Below, in pieces: positions 47,501 to 58,784 of a stretch of DNA of 64,000 bases. The first letter of the stretch is position 1, and each line of letters starts with the position of its first letter. A program made the translations under genes and the position numbers. Source of the stretch: Voacanga thouarsii (lineage: Eukaryota > Streptophyta > Magnoliopsida > Gentianales > Apocynaceae); assembly GCA_026120185.1 (NCBI GenBank), contig JANUWF010001783.1, positions 5,115,001-5,179,000 on the forward strand, in the 5' to 3' direction. The notes below the pieces were generated by a model, which worked only from the letters and a program-made list of their open reading frames with translations, had not been told where the DNA came from and did no database searches.

Positions 47501-49529
47501 TCCCGTAGGACGAGTACTAATCAGGATAGCAAACGTGGTATTCATCTCGAGCTTGAAAATTATCCATTGGTAGCAAGGAAGTTGAGAATTAGAAAGAGGA
47601 CTCAAGGGAGGAGTTGAGAGATTCTCTCTCTACCTCTCCTCTCTCTAATATCTTTACTTTACCATTTTTTGTGTGTACAAAGGGCAGGGCTGTAGTTCTG
47701 CCATTGGTGATCAGAGAGCACTATTTAAAGCACTCTTTTCTTCTTTTATTCTCTTACATGTGATTGGCATTTTGGTCAAATTGCTTTCATTTGATTTTCC
47801 TTCAGTTTCCAAGCTTCCAAAATTCTCAAGCCAAAAGCAAATGAAAAGAATAATACTTTTTGTAGAAAAGTTCAAGAAACTCTTAATGAGCTGATTAAAT
47901 TGACTTGTAGAGTTTGTTTAAATTACGTTAGGACTAATCAAGAATATATTAGTTTGGAAAACTCACCCTAGTACAAGTCCAGCAGAATTATGAATTACTC
48001 TAAACACTCCACCATATAAAGGTGGCTTCTATTAAAAGAACAAAATAAAATAGCAAATAATGATTTTTAAAACTACCTCGAACACCTAACTAAACTCAAC
48101 AAAAAAAGAGAACTCTAAAAGCTTGAACAACTCAAAAGTCAATTACTACCAACTAAATTTACACTTGAAGAAATTGCAGAATTTTGACCAGTGACTATTT
48201 ATTTAGTTTAAAATTAGTCTCATATATCTTAATTTTTACCTTTTATCATCTAACTATTTATTATATTATTTTTCATGTAAATCACAACTATCCCATTATC
48301 ATCCATTAAGTTTTTGTACAGTAAGAATATTTCTAAACATAATTCTTTTTATACACTCACCTCAACACAAATCAAAACAACAATAATTCTAACAAATAAT
48401 CAAATAATGTCCATCCAATACACTAACTGTTCAGTACAAAATAAAAAAAAAATCAACAACTAACATCACTAAAAAAAAAAAAATCATAAAAGGTACAACA
48501 TGGAAATATACATTATGTTTTCCTTTCTCAAAAAAAAAAAAAATCCTGCTAGTGTACAAAGGACTCTGATAGCGGTGGCAAAAAAGGATTCCCTGATGGT
48601 GGCTCGAATCAACACAATCGGATTCAACAGTGGCAGCGACGGCGGTGACCGCGAAAGACACTACTCCTTTCTCTGATAGTGTAGATCAGCTGCTGAAAGG
48701 AGAAAATGAATAAGAAGATCGGCGGCAACTTGTGAAGAAGAAAATGGAGAAGAAGATTGGCGGCTAAAAGGATAGATGGGAAGAATGAAGGTTGAAATGA
48801 AGAAGAAAAGGGAGAGGAAGATCGGCAGACAGATGAGGCAAAAAATTTTAGGTTTCTGCGGAGAAGGAAATGGAGGATGAAGGCACATGAATGAGGGAGT
48901 AAAATAGGAGGCTGACCTAGAAACAGACAGAATGTCCAGTGCTCTCTAGAACTCTTTTTACTAGTATATATTTATATAAGATATATATATATATATATAA
49001 TTTATATATACGTATTAAAATTTGAAATATTATACTTTATAATCAATTTACTTATTTTTTATTAACATTATTGTAGTTATAAATTTATAAATATTAAGTA
49101 AAATAAAATTAATTTATTTATTGACAAAAAATTATTTTTAACATTATATTTTTGAAATTTTATTTAGCATAATGAAAATTTGATTTTTAGGTCAAAATGA
49201 TGAAAATTAAAATTTTTATAAAAACTTGCCCTTAATATTAATAATCTAATCTTGTAAATAGTACAACTAAAAATGATATATAAAAATTTTGAAATAATTT
49301 AAAATAAAAAAAGAGATCAGTTTTCATTAACGAAATCTAAATCGACCATATCAAACAAAATATTATCAATCCAAAAATAATAATATTAAATTTCAATATA
49401 CTTTAACCATTTAGTCATAAATCTAAGTTTTTTTTTATCATTAATGAAAAAATTAGAATTGATTATGTTATTTCTAATCTTTTACTCATTAGGAAAAAAA
49501 TTAGAATCCTTTATATATCTTTTTACCAA

Positions 49530-49530
<1 letters not shown>
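47501..49530. other. No gene recognised
   Basis: AT-rich, with several poly-A runs (48445-48543). The purine-rich stretch 48560-48900 might be 5' exon sequence of CACTA-3 on the minus strand, but I see no family motif. An (AT)n run lies at about 48978-48999. Confidence 0.4.
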
Positions 49531-49560
<30 letters not shown>

Positions 49561-49682
49561 TGTATGTATGTATGTATGTATGTATGTATGTATGTATGTA
49601 TGTATGTATGTATGTATGTATGTATGTATGTATGTATGCATGCATGCATGCATGCATGCATGCATGCATGTATGTATGTATG
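49531..49682. repeat. Compound tetranucleotide microsatellite
   Basis: (TATG)27 at 49531-49638, (CATG)8 at 49639-49670, (TATG)3 at 49671-49682, without interruption. ORFs over it in several frames are artefacts. Confidence 0.97.
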
Positions 49683-50479
49683 TGAGTTATGACTATATAT
49701 ATTCAATTCTAATTTCGATTCTTCAATTCGGTTCAGTTCGCGACGATTTTCATATGGTTCAAAACGGTTCTTGGTACAGATATTGCAAAAAAATTTGTTG
49801 AGACGATTTGATTTAAAAAAAAAATCAAAAGTTAATAATTTTTTTGATTCTTTTTGATCCAGTTATTCAGATCCGATCGGTTATTCTCTAATCTTGCGAG
49901 CAGCCCTACTTGTAATATTTAGGTATTAAATTTATTGTTATGTCTATTTGATGTTGGCTATATCCTTACTCTTGCCATGGCTAGATTGGCTATTGTTGTA
50001 GTTTTGTCTTTTATTAGACTCTTCTTCCTTGCTTAGGCTTTCAGATCAGCAATTTGTGCCAAAAGAGTTATGTTTTTTCTAAGGTTTGATGCTGATGTGA
50101 GTGGAGCATGACAAAGACTAGGCCGGCTATTTTCAATTAGAAAAAGTTGAAAAGAACATGAAATTAAAATGTTTTCTAAAATAATACAGTTAGATAGTTG
50201 AAATAAATAAAAATAATGATTATTTTTTCTATATTTGAGTTTTTAATTTTTTTTTCTTCTTTTTAATAAGATGTGTTAAAAATATATTCTATTAATATGC
50301 ATTTTTTGTTTAAAGAGAAGTAAACAATCAATTTAATAGTTATAAAAAAATTAGCGTAGTCAATTAAATGATTATCTATAACATAAGTCAAATATAATAA
50401 AATTTTAATTATATCATGATACAAAATATATCATATAAATATCATCTTATTTTTTTACAGATAGTTAATGTCAGGAATT
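49683..50479. other. No gene recognised
   Basis: AT-rich spacer between the microsatellite and the CACTA-3 subterminal region. Confidence 0.5.
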
Positions 50480-51096
50480 ATGGCAATATGTAAAATTGTT
50501 ATTTAATTTAATACTTATGTAATTTCATAATACGTGGCATAAACATATTGTCACATACAATATTATGTGAATGTGATCTTTTCTATGACAGATAATTAAC
50601 ATCGTAGAATATTTAAAAATTTGTGATATTATTAAAATTGTCACCTAATACTACACATAAGTGTAACATAATAAGATAGTCATTAATACTTGTGTTTTGG
50701 AGACGTATATATATGTCACTAAATAGTTATAAAATGCATGATGCAATAGAATTTGTTATAGATAATGAATAAAAATATTAGTGGCATAATGTCAAACTAC
50801 GGTAGTAAATAATGCCGTTATATACTTTGTCACAAATAAGGTAGTACATTGATGGCAAAATTAAAACGTATATAATATTGGTATCGTCACAAAAATTATT
50901 TCGCTCTTTCTCTTGTTGGTGGGAAATGTTGGCACCAAAAATTTTGTGATGTTAGTATGTGGCGTTGTAAAATCGTCACAGAAAATATTCATTAAGTGAC
51001 GAATTATGACATTTACCACACTATGCATACTCTTCGTGACATTCTAACAATACGTCATTTAGCAGTTCGTCACTCGTTGTCAAATTTGTTATAGTG
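50480..51096 (-). repeat. Subterminal repeats and terminus with CACTATAACAAATTTG
   Basis: Repeated GTGACRAA/TTYGTCAC, TGTGACATT and CGTCACARAAAATAT motifs in both orientations lead to TTGTTATAGTG at 51096. That is the complement of a CACTA-class terminal repeat. ATA follows as the possible 3-bp target copy. It is assigned to CACTA-3 because that gene's 5' side points here. Confidence 0.65.
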
Positions 51097-51192
51097 ATAT
51101 ATTAAAAAATTGGTAGGATTCTAGAATAAACATTGGAGGATATTCTTTTCTTTCCCAAACTGAAAAGTGGCGGCTAATTGAGAAAGGGCTAG

Positions 51193-52766
51193 TGATAGGG
51201 GCTAAAACTATCATTATTTTATTAGTTATTTGAGGTTATTTTGAAATACATTTGTTGTAATAACTAGGCATATTTCTTCTTATTTGACATTGTACTTGTA
51301 AAAAGTGTTTTTGACAAAAATGTGCAGATTTGAGTAGATTTCGAGCAAAAGGTGAACAATTCCAGAATGTACTTGGCGTGAGGCCCAGCTAAGGGACCAG
51401 GCGCCAAGTCTATTCTGGTCCAGTAGAGGAATTTGAGCAACTTTTAGTACAAAAGCAGAACAGACCTGGTGCCAGATTTGACAAGTATACTTGGCACCGG
51501 GTCTATTCTATCTGCCAATTAGAACAGGCCAAAAACAGAGCAAAAATCGGGGAAGAACAAGGTGCACTTGCCGCCAGGTAGGTCAAAGTTACCCGACGCC
51601 AGGTACACTATACAAGGCGAAAATCCTGTGTACGAATTTGGTATTTCTAAAGAATTTTGGTATTTTCTAAATTCTACTCAGGCTAGACTTCTCAAGCAAT
51701 AAAATTTGGTATCAAGGAGGCTTATAAATACAAGAAAAACACAAGAGAAATGGGTGATTTGAAGGATCCAAGATAGCTTCTCAATCACCACTCAAAGGAG
51801 TATTGTTCAAATGATGTTTCAAGAGGAGAAGAAGGGCTTGTCTATGAGTTTTATCTTTCATCCTTTGTTTACTTTTCTTTAACAATGATGTGCTTAATGT
51901 TTTGATTGTAACTGGATATTATTTTGGATATTGTGATTTTGAGTTAATTGGAATTTTTTATCAATCTATTGTTATATTTGGTATTTGATTGCGTGTTATC
52001 ATTGGTTATTGATGCGAGTTTTTCTAATTGACTAGAAAAAACGATATTATTGGTTATTAATGCGAGTTTTTCTAATTAACTCGAAAAAACGATGTTAGGA
52101 GTTCCATTGCATTGATTTCGTATTTGTCTAATCTTAATGGATTTGAACAACGAAGTTAAGATTATAGGACTAAGTGATCAAAGATTAAGTAGACTTCGCC
52201 TTGACAAAGGGTTATTAGCTAATTTCATATTTTTAAGGAATTGATATTCATGCATATTTTGGTTAGGATGGCTTGATTGACAAATTTGCTAATTGAATCA
52301 AAATAGAGTGATGAGCTTAATAAATGTTTTGGTTATGTTAGCTTGATTAACAGAACTATTAATATGAATCAAAATATAGTGATTCCATGGATTGACAAAC
52401 GGAGCGAAATTTATCTTTATATTCCTTCATGATGCTAAGACAATAATTGATTGTGATGAATGCTAAGTGATTCAATATTGTGTTTTTAATATAATCGTCT
52501 AGTTACATGAATTTGCATACTTGAGTTATATCTATTTTTATCTTTATTTTTCTTTTTTAGTCTCTTCTTATTTTATGGGCTAAACAATAAAGACTTACGT
52601 AAAGTAAGGTGGGAGCCTAAGTTCTCGTGGACTCGATACTTACCCTATATTATACGATGAGTATACTTGTCCGTATGTGTGGTTTTAGTGGTTGGTATTT
52701 TAATTAAAACTTGATTAATTGTGTAATTTGTTAGTAGTATTTTTTACACTAAAAAACATGCATCAA
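51193..52766 (+). repeat. 5' LTR of the Athila-like element
   Basis: TGATAGGGGCTAAA to GCATCA, 1574 bp, TATA box TATAAATA at 51723-51730. Related to the solo LTR at 38234-39745. The 5-mer before it is CTAGT. Confidence 0.85.
51375..51604 (+). promoter_or_regulatory. Three paired GGCGCC-box modules in the Athila-like LTR (putative)
   Basis: Pairs with exactly 15-nt spacers at 51375-51409 (GGCGTGAGGC / GGCGCCAAGT), 51468-51502 (GGTGCCAGAT / GGCACCGGGT) and 51570-51604 (GCCGCCAGGT / GACGCCAGGT). The first two are followed by CTATTCT. Module starts are 93 and 102 bp apart, all upstream of the TATA box. Confidence 0.6.
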
Positions 52767-52772
52767 GTTTTT

Positions 52773-52790
52773 GACGCCATTGTCGGGGAT
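52773..52790 (+). other. Primer-binding site (tRNA-Asp type)
   Basis: TGACGCCATTGTCGGGGA, three transitions away from TGGCGCCGTTGCCGGGGA, the complement of the plant tRNA-Asp 3' end used by Athila elements. It starts 6 nt after the LTR. Confidence 0.85.
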
Positions 52791-52997
52791 GGGCACTATC
52801 CGAAACACTCGAGTCTTATTGACTTAGCCTTTGTTGTATTTGTAAATATTACTAACTTTTGTTTTTAGGTAGTTTGTGAATATTTTTTATCTGTGTATTT
52901 TTCTTTTCCTTGTTTCTCTATTATTTTTTATTTGCTTTTATTTTTCTTTTCAATTTGACATTTGTTTTTCTTTGAGTGCAAGATTAAAATTATCATC

Positions 52998-53035
52998 ATG
53001 GACAACCAACAATGGGGACATATGTGGCCATGACC
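52998..53035 (+). CDS. First 38 bp of the split ORF of the Athila-like element
   Basis: ATG at 52998 opens MDNQQWGHMWP. The frame is cut at 53035 by the copia insertion, whose target copy TGACC (53031-53035) creates a TGA here. The allelic target copy at 62233-62237 reads TGGCC and keeps the frame open. Confidence 0.65.
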
Positions 53036-53403
53036 TGAAGACATAGAAAGCAAAAAACACAGGGCACGCAGCGGAAGTAAAGATAAAAAACTGGAAAAAT
53101 TGAAGAACAGGGGAATCCCGATCAGAGTCGGCGCCAACTCTGACAGCCCTAGCCGGCGCCGGTTGAGCTCTAGCAGGACTCCGAGGTTAAAATTTTTTTT
53201 TACCTCTTTTCCTCATTCTAAGAGTTAGTAGGACCAGATTGTGTACTACCATGGTAGGTACACTGGTGGAAGCCTATGGTGCAATTCCTGCAAGTCTCCT
53301 ACTCTGTCTTTGCATGTAGGTGAACACCAATTTCTTGGTCTTCCTATATATGGCCTACATAAATCCGTTTGGTGAACAACTATAGACTAAGGAACCTTTT
53401 TTC

Positions 53404-53445
<42 letters not shown>

Positions 53446-54871
53446 TCTGGCTTTTCACAGAGAAGAAGCCATCTCAGAGATTGTGTGTTCTGACAACCAT
53501 GTTGTTTTCAATCATCCTATTTAACCAAAATAAAAACCCTAGGTTAAACTGGACTAGGCCATTGGACTCTTAGTTTAACTTTTTAGGCTTAATTAATTAT
53601 TCTAATTAGAACAACATAAATGACCCAATTAATAATTAATTTCCTAGTCCAAATAAACTAGTTCAATAAATAAGCCTATATTAGTTTAGTCCCAAGTTAA
53701 TCTTTAATTATTTAAACTAGGCCAATGCCCTGAATAATTAATTAACCCACTAAACTAATTTAATTAATTCTCTCTCCATAGACCTTTATCTTATTCTAGC
53801 CCTATAATTAAATCAGGCTACTTAAATAAAATAAATTCCATTTAATTTAAGATCAATTCCTTAGCCCGTATTTAATTAGAGCTCACGGTCTATACTGGGG
53901 ACCAAAAGACACACCGCCTTGGCTACTAAAATGACCAAAATACCCTTGTCATATAAATAGCTGTATTTTACATTTTAAATATTTTCTAATATCACCATAA
54001 GGAAATATTGACCCCAAGGACAGTGTTGCGTTAGTAAAGTCTCCGACCTACAGGTGTAATGACTAAAATACCCCTCTATACATCGCCGTACATTTAGGGA
54101 GGAAAAAGTGTACTAACACTTCTCTAAATGACATTTACCATCCTTAGGCCTCTAGTCCAATGATCCATGACCTCCTGGATTGTTTTCGATTTTCAAGGGA
54201 GCTACCCTAAAGCACACATCCAAGTTATGTTTCCCAGGGCCCTGGATATTTAGATCAGTCAGACAACTACAATGGGCGATATAGTATAGAAACTATCTTG
54301 TACAAGTCTATCTTAACTAACTAGCTACACATACCCAACATGCAAGTATATTGGCCCTATGATAGAACCTCAACTATAGCATATCAAAGTATATGCTTCC
54401 AACTTCGTCAGACCATCAACTCATACTCAAGCCATAGAGTACTAGTCCACGTTGTAGCGGTAATAGTCTAAGTTTCTACGATATAGTACTTTTAGAAACC
54501 ACTACTACAGGTCCTGTTCTACGTATTCGAAATAGCTTATGTCATGAAGTGAGTGGACTACTCACTGGCTAATGGTAAGATATTCTCCATTTAGAATTCA
54601 CAACATAATAATCTAGACATGATGAAATTCTCATTCTCATCAATCGGTTAAGAACAAAAGTTTATATGTTAAGTAACTCGTAATCCATACCTTACTGTAA
54701 AAGACCTCTATTCACATGGACCACTTACTTAAACACAATGGGTCTTTTCCAAACGTAATTATGCACAAATAAAATTGTAAATTCATAAACAATTTCTGAA
54801 AATAAATTCTTTTATTAAAATATTAGATATTTACATCAGAAACCTAGTCTAAAAGGGTATATTTTCCAACA
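53036..54871 (-). repeat. 3' LTR of the copia element
   Basis: 1836 bp. Plus-strand edges TGAAGACATAG and TTTCCAACA. Contains (GA)n at 53406-53443 and one paired-box module at 53126-53160. Confidence 0.95.
53126..53160 (-). promoter_or_regulatory. Paired GGCGCC-box module, copia 3' LTR (putative)
   Basis: Sense: GGCGCCGGCT, 15-nt spacer starting AGGGCT, GGCGCCGACT. Confidence 0.6.
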
Positions 54872-54884
54872 ATTTCCCACTTGT
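54872..54884 (-). other. Polypurine tract of the copia element
   Basis: Minus strand ACAAGTGGGAAAT immediately before the 3' LTR. Confidence 0.8.
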
Positions 54885-54893
54885 ACTCTAAGA

Positions 54894-57722
54894 CTAAGTA
54901 AGTCCGTAGGTGCTCACCTCTATGGCGTCTAAGTGTCTCTTGAAAACTCTCTCAGCCAAAGGCTTGATGAATGGATCTACTAGATTGTTCTCAGAGGCAA
55001 TCTATTCCACTACGACTTCCCGTCTCTGGATGAAATCCTGGATCAGGTGATACTTCCTCTCGATGTGCTTCCCTTTCTTGTGGTTCCTGGGTTTTTTGGA
55101 TTGTGATACTGCTCTAGTGTTGTCGCAATACATCACAATCGGCCTATCCATGTGTGGCATAACTCCAAGTTCTGAAAGGAACTTTCGGAGCTAGACTTCT
55201 TCATTGGATGCCTCCGAAGCTGCCATATACTTAGCTTCTATAGTCGAGTCAGCAATGCAAGATTACTTGATGCTTCTCCATGAAATAGCTCCTCTAGACA
55301 ATGTGAAGATATATCCACTAGTGGATTTTCTCTCATCCTTATCAGCCTAGAAGTCTGAGTCTGTGTATCCAATAGGAACCAAGTTATCAGCCCTGTAAAC
55401 CAACATATAATTTCTCGTTCCCTTGAGGTACTTTACATCTTGCCAATGAACCTTCTCAGGGTTTGACTGATATCTGCTAACTAAGCCTATGACAAAGCAG
55501 ATATCTGGCCTAGTGCACAGCATGGTGTACATGAGACTTTCCATAACCGAAGCATAAGGAATCCTACTCATTCTGTCTTTTTCTTCTTAAGACTTAGGAT
55601 AGTCCTTTGAAGAAAATGACAACTCATGTCTGCAAGGAATTAGAGCTCCCTTGCATGAGTCCATGCTATATTTAGCCAGCATCTTATCAATGTATGCCGC
55701 TTGGGATAACTCTAACATTCTCTGCTTCCTATTTCTAAGAAGTCTAATCCCGAGAATTTAGCTGGCTTCTCTCTAGTCCTTCATACTGAATTGACTAGAC
55801 AACTAAACCTTTGTAGATGACAATGACCCTACATCATTTCCAATGAGTAAAATGTTATCCACATACAAGATAAGAAAAATCACATTAATGCTTTCAAGTT
55901 TTCTGTATACACATGGTTCATTCTCGTTTTAAAAAAAACCATAAGACTCTACAGTCTCATCAAAACAAATGTTCCATGCCTTTGATGCCTGCTTAAGTCC
56001 ATAAATGGACTTCTTAAGCTTGCAAACCATATGTTCTTGGCCTTTAGCAATAAAGCCTTCCGGTTGGGATATAGAGATGTCTTCACTAAGATGGCCATTC
56101 AAAAATGCCGTCTTGATATCCATTTGCCATATCTCGTAGTCATAATGACATGCGATGGTAATGAGGATATGGATGGACTTAAGCATGGCTACCGGGGAAA
56201 AGGTTTCCTCATAGTCGATTCCCTCTTTCTGAGTATACCCTTTCGCCACAAGCTTAACTTTGAAGGTTTCCACCTTCCTATCTACTCTCCTCTTTCTCTT
56301 ATATACCCACTTACACCCTATGGGTTTTATCCCTTCAGGTGAAGCTATAAGATCCCAAACTTGATTGAGGTACATGGACTCAATCTCGGCTTTCATTGCT
56401 TCATGCCACAGATTTGCATCGGCATCAGCAATAGCCTACTCGTATCTAGTGGGGTTTTGTTCCTGATGGTTAGAGACTAGCTTGAAAGCTTCTCCAGTCC
56501 ACCTCTCTAGAATCCTAGACACTCTTCCACTACGACGAGGCTCCTTATGTACAGGCTCTTGAGGCTGTGCCTCATCTTATTCCATAATCGGGTCAGGAAA
56601 AGTTGCTTCCGAAGTTAACTTCTCCTCCAGTTCCAACCTAGTTGAACTTTTTGTGGAAGTACTCTGATCATCCTCTAAGTATCTAGCATTGGTACTAACC
56701 AATACTTTCTGGTCCTTAGGATGATAAAAGTAACCACCATTTGTCCCTTTTGGGTACCCAACAAAATTGCATAATTCTGATATTGGTTCCATCTTGTCTC
56801 CCTTGACCAGTATATAAGCTGGACAACCCCATATCCTGAGATGATTCAGACTTGGCTTACGCCTAGTCCACATCTCATAGGGAGTCCTAGATACTGACCT
56901 GGAAGGCAACAAGTTCAGAATATATGCCGCTGTTTCCAGGGCATATCCCTAAAAAAGACACTAAAAGAGTAGCATGAGACATCATGCTTCAGACCATTTC
57001 TATTAATGTCTTGTTCCTTTTCTCAGCTACTCCGTTCTGCTGGGGTGTCCCCGACGTAGAGAGTTGTGATACAATCCCATGATGTACCATGTAGTCCTTG
57101 AATTCATCAAGGAGGTATTCTCCACCACGATCCAATCGTAAGGTCTTGATCAATTTACCTGTTTGACGCTCCACTTTAGCTTTAAAAAACTCTTTGGACT
57201 TGTCAAAAAGTCAAACTTGCGTCTCATCAAGTAAATATAACCAAACCTTGTACAATCATTCGTGAAAGTGATGAAGTCCTCAAAACCTCCTCTAACTGGT
57301 GTAGACAGGGGACCGCACACATCAGTGTGAACAAGACTCAATACCTTCTTGGCTCTATCCGCCTTAGGGGCAAATGACCTTTTGGTCATCTTTCCTATCA
57401 GGCAGGACTAACATTGAGGCGGATTTTCCAATCTCAATGAGCCCAAGGACCCATCATGGATCAACCTCTAAATCCTGGTTGAGTTGTTATGACCCAACCT
57501 TAGATGCTAAAGATAAGAGTCATTGACATTAGTCTTTCTCTTCTTTGTTGAAGGTTCAGATTGGGCGTTATTTAACTGATTGTTAATAGTATTTGAGAAA
57601 AATAGATTCCCATACATGTGCTCAGTACATAAAATTTCTCCATCTCTACTGATAGAAATAAGAAAATGGAAAGATACATAATATCATTGATTTATTAGTT
57701 TCGAAACCGAAATCAAAATTTG
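54894..57722 (-). pseudogene. Copia pol: integrase, reverse transcriptase, RNase H (broken)
   Basis: The frame enters from gag-protease. A gag-pre-integrase zinc region (LRLGHNNSTRI, then CLIGKMTKRSF) spans about 57500-57370. The integrase core reads VHTDVCGPLSTP (57330), a second acidic site in LRLDRGGEYLLDEF (57135) and GTPQQNGVAEKRN (57045), so the catalytic D, D and E positions are still visible. Reverse transcriptase at 56396-55929 has GCKWVYKRKRR, LVAKGYTQKEGIDYEETFSP and MDIKTAFLNGHL. The YVDD box region falls in the damaged stretch 55930-55580. RNase H (55571-54894) has TRPDICFVIGLVSRY, KYLKGT and GYTDSDF, and ends at TAG 54894-54896. Frameshifts and stops at about ten places. Confidence 0.92.
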
Positions 57723-58784
57723 TCAAAATCCAGGTACATATAAAATATTTTTCAAAAATACTATTCTATTACAATCAAATACAAGATTCAGTTCTCTCAT
57801 TGCAAGGGCCCAAACTTGTGCTCCATTTCCTACACGTAATCCATGTTCGCCCTTCTGGAATCTTCTAATCTTTCTAAACCCCTGCACGGAGTTACAGATA
57901 TGATCAGTGGCCCCTGAATCAACAATCCAAGTGGAAGTTGATCCAACTATTGATATAGACTCTAGATAGAGAATATTACCTGTAGGGTTTTTCTTGGCTT
58001 GAAGATCCGGACACTCCTTTTTCCAGTGTCCCTTCAATCCACACTTGAAGCACTTACCCTTCGATTTGTCTTTATGCTGGGTCTTAGGCTGGCCCGCTAT
58101 GTTCTCCTTCTTCTTCTTGAACTTTCTGAGCTTGGGCCCAGTTCTAGAAGATGAAGCCTTAGCAATCACAGCCTTAGATTGTGGCTTCATGACCTTCTCC
58201 ACCATCTGGAGCTCTTTCATCAACTCAGTTAAATCCATGTTCAACTTGTTCATGTTATAGTTCAACTTGAACTGAGTAAAGGAACCCGGTAGAGATTCGA
58301 GAACCATGTCCACCTGGCTCTCGGGGTCAATGACAACCCCTAAGATTTCTGCCTCCTTGAAAGCAGCAATCATCTTGAGCATATACTCTCTGACTGATAC
58401 TCCCTCAACCATCTTAGTGTTAATGATTGTTCAAAGAGCCTCCTGCCTTGCTGGCCGGCTCTTATCCGCAAACATTGTGGCTAATGATTGAGTTATATCA
58501 TACGCAGTGCTCATGTGCTCATGTTTGGATTGGAGCACATTAGACATAGAGGCCAACATGTAACAACGAGCCATCTCATCGGCCTTCTTCCATGCCTTTT
58601 CAGCCTCACTCTCCTCGGTGGTGGAACCCTCCTTGATAATAGGGTAGGTTTCGTAAATGACATACTTATACTCTTCTGTTGTGAGTATTATGTCTAGGTT
58701 CCTCTTCCAGTCCACATAGTTTGGTCCCGTTAGCTTATTTTCTCAGAGAATAACGACCCATGGACTAAAAGAACCTCCCACCAT
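57723..58784 (-). pseudogene. Copia gag and protease (two in-frame stops)
   Basis: ATG at 58784. After a stop near 58743 the gag starts with NKLTGPNYVDWKRN and continues to a second stop at 58428-58430. Past this VREYMLKMIAAFKEAEILG and LNMDLTELMKELQMVE follow. A CCHC knuckle CFKCGLKGHWKKEC is at about 58055-58014 and the protease active site WIVDSGATDHIC at about 57940-57905. The frame ends at 57723 just after ILYVPGF. Both stops are TGA following CTC/CTT, explained by single C to T changes. Knuckle and protease residues are all present. Confidence 0.92.

Larger units (their letters stand above)
24280..51096 (-). mobile_element. CACTA-3: minus-strand CACTA element, heavily interrupted (inferred span)
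   Basis: A minus-strand TNP2 gene (24312-26540) needs a 5' terminus to its right. The only candidate is at 51096, where the sequence ends TTTGTTATAGTG, so the element would start CACTATAACAAATTTG on the minus strand. Repeats of GTGACGAA/TTCGTCAC type line the last 600 bp. Small exon-like pieces at 27450-27510 and 40948-41025 have the right strand and splice signals. The Tat element and the LINE would be insertions in its introns. The far end would be left of the window. The span is an inference from strand and order. Confidence 0.45.

Noticed and set aside
49444..49801. ORFs of MYVC and HTYI repeats
   Set aside because: Pure translations of the TATG/CATG microsatellite on both strands.
56031..56342. 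103-residue plus-strand ORF
   Set aside because: Antisense shadow of copia reverse transcriptase.
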